A DNA stretch of 34,920 nucleotides from an uncultured Clostridium sp. (lineage in GTDB: Bacteria; Bacillota; Clostridia; TANB77; CAG-508): assembly GCA_945865665.1 (NCBI GenBank), contig CAMBEE010000005.1:81186-116105 (forward strand), in the 5' to 3' direction. Positions 24,853 through 31,660 of this stretch are shown here, piece after piece. The first letter of the stretch is position 1. Each line of letters begins with the position of its first letter. The position numbers and the translations under genes are program-made. The notes under the pieces are model-generated. The model saw nothing but the letters and a program-made list of their open reading frames with translations. It was not told the origin of the DNA and searched no databases.

Positions 24853-25545
24853 CTACACTCCTCTTTCTATTCCCTTTATGACTCTTCTGACATATGAGTC
24901 ATTACTTTGATTTAATATTTGCTGTACGATAAATCCCATACTATCTTTATATTGTACACTTAATCTTTTAAACTTTATTTTTTGTACCCTTTGATTTTCA
25001 TATATAACACTTAAATCTCCATTTTCTATTGGAAAATATATTCTTTCATCATTCCAAATAACCTTATATCCTAATGCTAAGAAATTCAAGTAATCGTCTT
25101 CTTCTTTTAGCATTTCTTTTGAAAATAATATCTTGGTTAGTTCCATTGTTGTATTAATATTACTCAATATCTCAAGTCCTTTTTTTAAAGAATATACATC
25201 AAATGACGTTACAAAATATTTTTTTTCCGCATTTTCTAGCTGAAATTGTTCTATTTTTTGGGGCATATCAACATCTATTAATAAAATGTCATATGGCAAT
25301 TCTTTTGTTACTCCTATATATTCTTTAATTTCTTCTGTATTATTAAATCCTACCGCTATATCTATATCTTCAAAAGAAGTTATATATGATACTGTAGGAT
25401 TTATTGCAGGTACTATATATTTTGCCTTTTGATTAATTGTTGTATCTATTATAAGTACTTTATTTTTCATTTCTGTTAAAACCTTAGCTATATTTACTAG
25501 CAAATCCGTCTTATCGTATGCACCTATAAATCCTACTTTTTTCAT
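24853..25545 (-). CDS. MinD/ParA-like protein with degenerate P-loop
   Basis: A 230-residue protein with the MinD fold pattern (KKVGFIGAY, VLIIDTT, YDILLIDVD, KKYFVTSFDVYSLKKG), but the P-loop reads GAYDKTDLL, without the KGGxGK(T/S) core. It probably binds nucleotide poorly or not at all and may act as a partner of the next protein. Such pairs of MinD-like proteins in one Tad locus are unusual as far as I know. Confidence 0.7.
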   Translation of the reverse strand: MKKVGFIGAYDKTDLLVNIAKVLTEMKNKVLIIDTTINQKAKYIVPAINPTVSYITSFEDIDIAVGFNNTEEIKEYIGVTKELPYDILLIDVDMPQKIEQFQLENAEKKYFVTSFDVYSLKKGLEILSNINTTMELTKILFSKEMLKEEDDYLNFLALGYKVIWNDERIYFPIENGDLSVIYENQRVQKIKFKRLSVQYKDSMGFIVQQILNQSNDSYVRRVIKGIERGV

Positions 25546-25560
25546 ATATAACTCTCCTTT

Positions 25561-26658
25561 TTAGTTTGATGTTGTTGTATCTCCTCCTAAAGATTCAAGG
25601 TATGATTTTCTGTTTTCTTTAGAATTTGATATACTTTCTTCAACTTTTGTTTTTAAATTACTTTCCCCTTCTTCTCCGCTTGTGCTTATTGCAGAGTTAA
25701 TATTAGTTCTTACTCTTGATTGATTTTCATTATATCTTTGGATTAATGCATTTTTATATGTTTCAACTATATTTGGATTTGATTGAATTAACTGCATAAC
25801 TTCTCCTGTTGGTACATATGTTGGAATTGCTGCACTTTGTATTCCTGCCTCTGTATATATTACAACTTTTAAAGTTGATCCTATTGATCTATATGCATCA
25901 ACTATTGCACTATTCATTGTTATAATTTCATCTTCTGTTAATTTTAGCCAAATAGTATCTTCAGAATCAACTCCATTAATTTGTGGAATTTCAACTTGTT
26001 TTTTTGATACTACTATATAATCTTGTCCTGATGGCATTGAAAGTCTTACATCTATGTATTCTCCTGTTTCTAATTGAGATGGTAATACTAACATATTATA
26101 TTCAACTTTTCTTAAATCATCTGTCGTCTTTTCCTCTGATTTTGAGATCATATCCAATGTTATAATATTATTTTTATACATATCAACTTTTGCTACAATT
26201 GGATCTTCTGAAAGTTCTACATATTCTTTTTCTCCATTTTTTTCAATGTAATAATCCTCTGTTTCATCTTCCTGTTTTAGCTCATATCTAGTTCCATTTT
26301 TTGATAAATATAATGTAGCTACATTGTTTTTATATTCTGTTATTACTTCATTGCCCTCTTTATCTGATAATGCATAATTTGTTAATATTGACATATCTCC
26401 TATTGCATTACTTGGCACAAAGTTTTTATTTGTTACTTGTTGTGTTAACATATCTGTTGTTATTACTTGTCCAGATATTACATTTTGTGATAATACCCAT
26501 ACTTTTACACTATTTGCTTGTTCTTCTTTTTCCTTTTCTTTATAATTTTTTAATTGTAATATTAAAAGTGCTATTACAGCGCCTGCTATTACTAATGTTA
26601 ATAACATTCCTAATAAAAATGAATTTCTTGCTTTTCTTTGCATTGGATTTGTTGCCAT
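25561..26658 (-). CDS. CpaB/RcpC-like SAF-domain protein
   Basis: A 365-residue protein with an N-terminal membrane helix (about 15-37) and an extracytoplasmic SAF domain (about 50-90: VKVWVLSQNVISGQVITTDML, given as VLSQNVISG and ITTDML). In Tad loci CpaB/RcpC is thought to contact the outer-membrane secretin; no secretin is present here, so its partner must differ. Further segments GEYIDVRLSMPSGQDYIVVS and LKVVIYTEAG follow the CpaB pattern. The C-terminus is a Ser/Asn/Glu-rich tail. ATG 26658 has AGGAGG 8 bases upstream; a TTG at 26664 is possible. It opens the locus; upstream only a -10-like TATAAT (about 26730) with a poor -35 is visible. Confidence 0.78.
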   Translation of the reverse strand: MATNPMQRKARNSFLLGMLLTLVIAGAVIALLILQLKNYKEKEKEEQANSVKVWVLSQNVISGQVITTDMLTQQVTNKNFVPSNAIGDMSILTNYALSDKEGNEVITEYKNNVATLYLSKNGTRYELKQEDETEDYYIEKNGEKEYVELSEDPIVAKVDMYKNNIITLDMISKSEEKTTDDLRKVEYNMLVLPSQLETGEYIDVRLSMPSGQDYIVVSKKQVEIPQINGVDSEDTIWLKLTEDEIITMNSAIVDAYRSIGSTLKVVIYTEAGIQSAAIPTYVPTGEVMQLIQSNPNIVETYKNALIQRYNENQSRVRTNINSAISTSGEEGESNLKTKVEESISNSKENRKSYLESLGGDTTTSN

Positions 26659-26867
26659 TACCAATTCCTCCTTATTTTTTTCTTAAATAATTTATCTTAT
26701 TTTATTTTACATCAAATTACTACTCAAATCAACAAAATTATAACTATGTAACATAAAAATAATATTTTTGTAATATTGTTGTAATATTCAAATATTAATT
26801 CTAAAGCATGTACGTATTTACATTTAATTTCTTATATATAAAATTTTTTTCTTATTTTTTCATAATG

Positions 26868-27750
26868 CTAACAATATCTTTCTATTGCAAGCTTTACGCC
26901 GTCATTGTCATTATCTTCAGTTATATAATCTGCTATTTCTTTTATTTTAGGATTACTTTCTCCCATGGCAATTCCAATTCCCGCATTTTCTATCATCATT
27001 TTGTCATTCATATTGTCACCGAATTGCTATTATATTTTCATTGTCAATATTTATTTTTTTACTCAAGTATTGTATTGCTACCCATTTATCAACATCAGCT
27101 AAAGAAATTTCCGTATAATAATATTCTATATTTATATCTTCAGAACCTTTTTTTATAACTTTTCTAGACATATGGCTAACATCTAAAACATCTATATTCT
27201 TGATTTGTTTTAATTTTCTTATTACCGAATTGAATATTGATTTTGTTTCATCACATATTGTAATTTTCAAGTATTTTTCATTTTCTGAATTCTTTATATA
27301 TTCTATTATATTGTCAACTAGAGTTATGCTTGTTTTGTCTTTTTCTGCTTTTTTTAGGTTTTCTTTGTAGTAATATAAAACATTGTGTTGTAATTGTTTT
27401 GAAATTATTGTTTCTTCTGTGTATATATTATAAAATATACTATTTTCTTCACATATTTTCGCTATTTCTAACACTTTTTGTTTGCTTAAAAATTTTTCAT
27501 ATATTATTTCGTCTTTTTTTATATCATATATTAGTGAACCATTTCCTGCTATAAAATAGTTTTCTGAACCTATTTCTTTTGCTATTGTTTTTATTGAATC
27601 TATTGGTCTTCCTGATGCTATTATTACTTCATTCCCTTTTTTTATTGTTTGTTTTATTTCTTCTTTTGTTTCTTCTGTTACTATTCCATATTTGTTTAAT
27701 AGTGTTCCATCTAAGTCTACAAATATTGTTTTATTTTTTGTTTCTCGCAT
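26868..27750 (-). pseudogene. Cof-type HAD phosphatase, frameshifted at 27021
   Basis: Family enzymes hydrolyse sugar phosphates or other small phosphate esters. Motif I is DLDGT (12-16), motif II IASGRP, and a C2 cap follows. After NENIIAI the frame breaks: an extra C (plus-strand G at 27021) gives CGG then TGA. Without it the next codons read GDNMNDKMMIENAGIGIAMGE (shown in two parts: GDNMNDKMM and GIGIAMGE), which is motif IV and the usual end, with a stop at 26868-26870. The unshifted 244-residue product lacks the metal-binding GDxxND and should be inactive. Decay, sequencing error or recoding; the same kind of change is seen in spoIVB. Confidence 0.86.
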
Positions 27751-27787
27751 TTTTATCCCTCTCTTTTTTGCATTTGTATTTTATATT

Positions 27788-27816
27788 TTTATATCATAAT
27801 TTATTGTTTTTTTCAA
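27788..27816 (-). promoter_or_regulatory. Sigma-A promoter of the HAD phosphatase gene
   Basis: Minus-strand -35 TTGAAA (27811-27816), 17-base spacer, -10 TATAAA (27788-27793). A palindromic element begins about 40 bases upstream (27856). Confidence 0.7.
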
Positions 27817-27855
27817 TTTTTTGACAATATTTTTATTCATACACTTTGATGTTAG

Positions 27856-28088
27856 GTTACAGTTCAGTAGGAAAAATCCCTGAAATACCTGTGAATGATA
27901 TTTTTCATATTTTCTCAGGTTCCCGACATACGTTAACAAATTCTAATGTAAATACTCTAACAATACCCGGAGGCAGGACCCTTTAGAGCATTTACTTAAG
28001 AATTTGTAACACTATTTTGGTCACATTCGAAATATATTCAAAATATCATTCACAGGTATTTCAGGGATTTTCCTTACTGGACTGTAAC
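27856..28088. mobile_element. 233-bp palindromic element (MITE) with 8-bp target duplication
   Basis: Terminal inverted repeats of 48 bases (27856-27903 and 28041-28088) differ at three positions; the inner 23 bases match exactly. Inner arms also pair (GTTAACAAATTC around 27932 against the copy around 28008). It is flanked on both sides by GATGTTAG (27848-27855 and 28089-28096), a perfect direct repeat that looks like the insertion target. There is no open reading frame, so it must have moved with an enzyme supplied elsewhere. It explains most of the 475-bp gap between the HAD gene and the SASP gene. Confidence 0.9.
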
Positions 28089-28225
28089 GATGTTAGTCAC
28101 AATTTACATCTTTAAAAATTTTTGAAAAAATTTCCTGTTTATTATTTTGAATTTTGCAAATGATAGTATTAGAAAAAGCAAATGTTTTTTTCTAGAAAAT
28201 GTAGATTTGCAGGAGGTGAATTATA

Positions 28226-28423
28226 ATGGCAAACAATTCAAATAAAAAATTAGTTCCAGAAGCTATGACAGCTTTAGATAAATTCAAATATGAAGTTGCT
28301 AGTGAAGTTGGTGTTAATTTAAAAGACGGATACAATGGTGACATTTCTGCTAGAGATGCTGGTAGAATAGGTGGTAATATGGTTAAAAAAATGATACAAC
28401 AAGTTGAAAACAACATGAAATAG
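28226..28423 (+). CDS. Alpha/beta-type small acid-soluble spore protein
   Basis: SASPs coat and protect spore DNA and are degraded by the GPR protease at germination. This one has 65 residues, with the GPR-site region KYEVASEVGV (about 21-30) and the DNA-binding end YNGDISARDAGRIGGNMVKKM (given as GDISARDAGRIGG and NMVKKM). Strong ribosome site GGAGGTG. It is a lone gene with a terminator at 28503-28532; I could not identify a clear sigma-G promoter. Together with spoIVB it shows the lineage makes, or recently made, endospores. Confidence 0.95.
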   Translation: MANNSNKKLVPEAMTALDKFKYEVASEVGVNLKDGYNGDISARDAGRIGGNMVKKMIQQVENNMK

Positions 28424-28502
28424 TCTCATTTTTTGATATACTGACAGAATATATTACTTTATGATTGAGGGTAGAAAGTTAAATTTTGCTTTTATACATA
28501 AT

Positions 28503-28532
28503 AAAGGCAGGATTTGATTTCCTGCCTTTTTA
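28503..28532 (+). terminator. Terminator of the SASP gene
   Basis: AAAGGCAGGA (28503-28512) pairs with TCCTGCCTTT (28520-28529), followed by T residues. Confidence 0.9.
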
Positions 28533-28553
28533 TGTGAATTTTTTCGTTTTAGT

Positions 28554-28763
28554 TTATTTATTCAATACTTTATTATATTCATCATCTATATTAGTCTTTT
28601 CATATTCTTGTTGTATTTTTTGTATACTCTTTTGTTGTTGTTGCATTTTGTAACTAGAGTTAACATACAACCCTACTAGTACAGTAACAAAAAATAGCAT
28701 ACTTAATAATACATATAAAGTTATTGAACCTTTTTGTTCTTTCATTTTTGATTTTATTTTCAT
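28554..28763 (-). CDS. Short pilin-like membrane protein (69 aa)
   Basis: Has a basic leader ending in Gly, then SITLYVLLSMLFFVTVLVGLYV, a prepilin-like N-terminus and single helix (about 15-36), and a short Gln/Lys coiled coil (about 40-69). The cleavage zone EQKGSITLY resembles EQKGITL, though without Glu at position 5. The length allows only a stalk, so it may be a minor pseudopilin or a regulator. Start set at ATG 28763 (AGGTG 7 bases upstream) rather than TTG 28769. Nothing else pilus-related lies nearby; the engine is 2 kb away. Confidence 0.6.
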   Translation of the reverse strand: MKIKSKMKEQKGSITLYVLLSMLFFVTVLVGLYVNSSYKMQQQQKSIQKIQQEYEKTNIDDEYNKVLNK

Positions 28764-28863
28764 AATCAATCACCTTTTAATTACATTTATCATAAGTCAT
28801 ATTTATTTTTCATATATTGTTGCAATTATCCATAAATTCTAATATGTAAAATTGTTTAATTGA

Positions 28864-29391
28864 TTATGCTTCTGGTTCTACTAATCCATAATTTTTTCCA
28901 TCTTTTAATTTATGTATAACATTTACTTTTCCTGTTTCTACATTTATAAAAGCTAAGAAATTGTGTGTTGGATGTGCTTGTAATTTTAATACAGCATCTT
29001 CTGGTGTTATTGGTTTAATTTCATAGTATGATGTTTTAATTATTTCATTTGCTATTTCTGCAACGTGATCATTTGCTACTTCCATAGTTTTGATGCTTGC
29101 GTCTTTCATCATTTTTTCTTTTTTTGTTTTTGCTTTTCTAATTTGACCTTCTAGTATATCTATATCTTTATCTATAGATGCATACATATCTTTGTCTTCT
29201 GTTACAGCTCTGTATTTTTCTCCATTTGCTATTATGCAGATTTCTGCTGTTTGTTCATTTTTTTCTGTTTTTAAAGTAACATCTGCTTCGGCATCTTCAA
29301 AATATTTGTCGATTCTGTCTAATTTTTTTTCAACATAATCGTTTATTGCTTCTGTTATCTTTAGTTCTTTTCCTATAATTTTTATTTTCAT
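28864..29391 (-). CDS. hpf: Long-form ribosome hibernation promoting factor
   Basis: Binds 30S and dimerises 70S ribosomes into inactive 100S particles in stationary phase. The 175 residues show the S30AE domain (1-95, ICIIANGEKYRAVTEDKDMYASIDKDID region; given as ANGEKYRAVTEDKDMY) and the C-terminal dimerisation domain (about 118-175, EDAVLKLQAHPTHNFLAFIN). It has its own promoter at 29431-29459. Confidence 0.95.
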   Translation of the reverse strand: MKIKIIGKELKITEAINDYVEKKLDRIDKYFEDAEADVTLKTEKNEQTAEICIIANGEKYRAVTEDKDMYASIDKDIDILEGQIRKAKTKKEKMMKDASIKTMEVANDHVAEIANEIIKTSYYEIKPITPEDAVLKLQAHPTHNFLAFINVETGKVNVIHKLKDGKNYGLVEPEA

Positions 29392-29430
29392 AAAAATCGC
29401 TCCCTTCTTTTTTTACTTTTGCCTACCCTC

Positions 29431-29459
29431 ATTATAAAGGTTCTTTTTGTTTTTTGCAA
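29431..29459 (-). promoter_or_regulatory. Sigma-A promoter of hpf
   Basis: Minus-strand -35 TTGCAA (29454-29459), 17-base spacer, -10 TATAAT (29431-29436). It lies just after the recO stop, so hpf can be made independently of recO. Confidence 0.85.
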
Positions 29460-29465
29460 GGGGTT

Positions 29466-30194
29466 TTAAAATAAATCTTCTAATTTATATTCTTTTTCTA
29501 ATTTTTCATTAAAATAAATTTTGTTAATTAATTCAAACTCACGCAAGCTATCATCTTTTAAACTGAATGAATACAATTTTTTAGGAGGAGCAGAAATTGT
29601 ATACAAAATAGCACTTCTCGTGCTTTCACTCATGTCTAAAGAAGACTTGTCCTGTCTTCCACACGCATCACATTTAAATCCATTGTCTCTTATTGAAAAT
29701 TTGCTTAAGTTTTTTTCTTCTTTGCAACTCACACATTTAGTTACTCTTGGCATAAATCCCAAAATACATAAAAGTCTCATTTTAAATACACTTAACACAA
29801 AATCTTTATCTTTATCTGTTTCTGATATTGTATATAATGTATTTAAAAATAATTGTAAAATTTTATAACAGTTTTCGTTTTCTTCTGTTATATCTTGAAT
29901 TATTTTATTTATATGTATTGCATATTTAAGTTTGTCCAAGTCTGTACGTAGATTATAGAAAATTTCTATTGTTTCGCACGAGTTTATATGATATGTGTTT
30001 GTCCCTTTATACATCATATATTCGCCAAAACAAAATAGTTGTGTTCCAGCTAAAAGAGCACTTTGTGGCCTTCGCGCTCCCTTAGCAACACAAGATATTT
30101 TTCCATAATTTGGTGTTAATATTGTGAGCATTTTATCATAGTCGCCCATATTATTCTCTGCAATTACTATTCCATTTATCTTTACATTCGCCAT
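29466..30194 (-). CDS. recO: DNA repair protein RecO
   Basis: RecO works with RecF and RecR in loading RecA at gaps. The 242 residues comprise an OB fold (about 1-80), a helical domain and a zinc finger with C154, C157, C175 and C178 (CVSC and CDAC). The order era-yqzL-recO is the usual one in Firmicutes. It starts 12 bases after yqzL. Confidence 0.95.
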   Translation of the reverse strand: MANVKINGIVIAENNMGDYDKMLTILTPNYGKISCVAKGARRPQSALLAGTQLFCFGEYMMYKGTNTYHINSCETIEIFYNLRTDLDKLKYAIHINKIIQDITEENENCYKILQLFLNTLYTISETDKDKDFVLSVFKMRLLCILGFMPRVTKCVSCKEEKNLSKFSIRDNGFKCDACGRQDKSSLDMSESTRSAILYTISAPPKKLYSFSLKDDSLREFELINKIYFNEKLEKEYKLEDLF

Positions 30195-30206
30195 TTAATC
30201 CCTCTT

Positions 30207-30395
30207 TTATAATTGTATATCATTCTTTATATCCTGGATATTTTGTCTGTTTAAATCTGTGCTTTTTTGTGTTTCTTGTACTCCATTATCTATATTCTGT
30301 ATTCCTTTTTCTAAGTTTTGTATTTGTTTATATTCCAAAAAAGTATTTATATCTCCTGTGTTTTTAAATGCATCCCATGCTATTTTTTTAATCAT
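30207..30395 (-). CDS. yqzL: YqzL-like protein with extended coiled tail
   Basis: YqzL is a small Firmicutes protein of unknown role found between era and recO. The family signature is clear: WDAFKNTGDINTFLEYKQI (about 6-24). Typical YqzL is about 47 residues; this one is 62, with an extra Asn/Gln-rich C-terminal tail (QNIDNGVQETQKSTDLNRQN) resembling a short coiled coil. Start set at 30395 because a preceding ATG (30404) overlaps the AAGGAG ribosome site. Confidence 0.8.
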   Translation of the reverse strand: MIKKIAWDAFKNTGDINTFLEYKQIQNLEKGIQNIDNGVQETQKSTDLNRQNIQDIKNDIQL

Positions 30396-30526
30396 GTGCT
30401 TCATCTCCTTTTTAAAGGTTATCCTTTAATTTATCTTTTGCATTTTTTTAAAATTTATACTAATATTCTTTGCTTAGCTCTTTAATAATTTTAAAATTTT
30501 TTTCTAAAACATCATAACTTTGAATA

Positions 30527-31432
30527 TTATTTAAGTTTAAATTTACTAACAATAGAATCATTGTCAAGCCAGTCATTTTTAACTTTTACCCAAGTTTTCA
30601 AATTAACTTTAAGTCCGAAGTTTTGCTCCATGTCAATTCTTGCTGCTCTACCTATTCTTTTTAGCATTTCACCATTTTTTCCAATTATTATTCCTTTATG
30701 TGATTCTCTTAAGCAATAAATTGTAGCTTCTATATCATAGATATCTTCACCTTGTTTATTTTGTCTTAAATTCATTTTTTCTACTTCAACATAAATTCCG
30801 TGAGGTACTTCGTCTTGTAATAATTTTAAAGCTTTTTCTCTTATTGTTTCTTCAGCTAATTGTCTTAATGTTTGATCAGTATATTCCTCTATATCATAAT
30901 ATGCAGGACCAGGCTTTAGGTTCTTTTCAATTTCGTCTAAAATTAAATCTCTATATTTTTCTTGGTATGCTGAAATTGGTATAACTGCTGTAAAATCATA
31001 TTCTTTGCTATATATATCTATTAAATTTAGCAATTTATCTCTTTTTACTAAATCAATTTTATTTATTATTAAAATAGTTTTTCTTTTTGATTCTTTTATT
31101 TTGTCTAATATTATTCTATCTCCTCTGCCTATATCTTCACTTGTTGCTTCGATTAAAAATAATACTATATCTGAGTCTGGTATTGTTGCAAATGATGTTT
31201 CTACCATTGTTTCATTTAGCTTATGTTTTGGTTTATGTATTCCTGGTGTATCTGTAAATATTATTTGTGAATTTTCTCTGTTTACTATTCCTTTTATTGC
31301 TGTTCTTGTTGTTTGTACCTTATTTGCTATTGCTGCTACTTTTTCTCCTACTAATAAATTTATTAATGTTGATTTTCCTACATTTGTTCTTCCTATTATT
31401 GTTACAAATCCTGATTTAAATTCTTCGTTCAT
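30527..31432 (-). CDS. era: GTPase Era
   Basis: Era is a GTPase that binds 16S rRNA and helps mature the 30S subunit. From ATG 31432 it is 301 residues: G1 GRTNVGKS (14-21), G2 TTRTAIKGI, G3 DTPG (61-64), G4 NKID (about 120), and a C-terminal KH domain (GIIIGKNGEMLKRIG). A longer frame from 31519 adds 29 Ser/Gln/Lys-rich residues encoded by a hairpin repeat; GGAG 7 bases before 31432 marks the real start. Predicted -10 TATAAT at 31544-31549. Confidence 0.95.
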   Translation of the reverse strand: MNEEFKSGFVTIIGRTNVGKSTLINLLVGEKVAAIANKVQTTRTAIKGIVNRENSQIIFTDTPGIHKPKHKLNETMVETSFATIPDSDIVLFLIEATSEDIGRGDRIILDKIKESKRKTILIINKIDLVKRDKLLNLIDIYSKEYDFTAVIPISAYQEKYRDLILDEIEKNLKPGPAYYDIEEYTDQTLRQLAEETIREKALKLLQDEVPHGIYVEVEKMNLRQNKQGEDIYDIEATIYCLRESHKGIIIGKNGEMLKRIGRAARIDMEQNFGLKVNLKTWVKVKNDWLDNDSIVSKFKLK

Positions 31433-31453
31433 TTTTTTCTCCATTTCTTTTTT

Positions 31454-31526
31454 GTCCTTTTGTCCCTTTTGGGACGGTTCTGTTTGGGATGTCAATTCCG
31501 ACTGAGACATTGTCTTCAAAAAGGAC
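31454..31526. repeat. REP-like hairpin in the era leader
   Basis: GTCCTTTT (31454-31461) pairs with AAAAGGAC (31519-31526); inside are GTCCCTTTTGGGAC (31462-31475) and an ATGTC/GACAT stem. It contains GGGACGGTTCT, similar to the GGGACGTTCT of the rimP-nusA hairpin, so they may belong to one family. It falls between the era promoter and its ribosome site. Confidence 0.6.
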
Positions 31527-31543
31527 TTTTATTTGATGTCTAT

Positions 31544-31549
31544 ATTATA
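31544..31549 (-). promoter_or_regulatory. Likely -10 box for era
   Basis: Minus-strand TATAAT; no good -35 at 17 bases. It is placed so that the transcript would start near 31537, just before the hairpin. Confidence 0.5.
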
Positions 31550-31624
31550 CACCATTTTTGTGCTAAATTTGTAGAATTTTTAAAATTTTTTATTATTTTT
31601 TAATTATTGTTTGCTGTAATTCAG

Positions 31625-31659
31625 AAAACTGGTTGAGTAATTATATCTCAACCAGTTTT
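31625..31659 (-). terminator. Terminator of the GT4 gene
   Basis: A 13-base perfect stem (31625-31637 with 31647-31659), beginning right after the stop codon of the GT4 gene and ending in TTTTCTG on the minus strand. Confidence 0.85.
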
Positions 31660-31660
31660 C

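Noticed and set aside
27848..28096. CRISPR array
   Set aside because: There are two inverted arms and one short flanking direct repeat, not evenly spaced direct repeats.
28140..28225. Sigma-G promoter for the SASP gene
   Set aside because: GAATT-like and GTATTA-like boxes exist but not at the proper spacing; no confident call.
31435..31519. N-terminal extension of Era
   Set aside because: Encoded by a hairpin repeat, has no family counterpart, and a good ribosome site precedes 31432.
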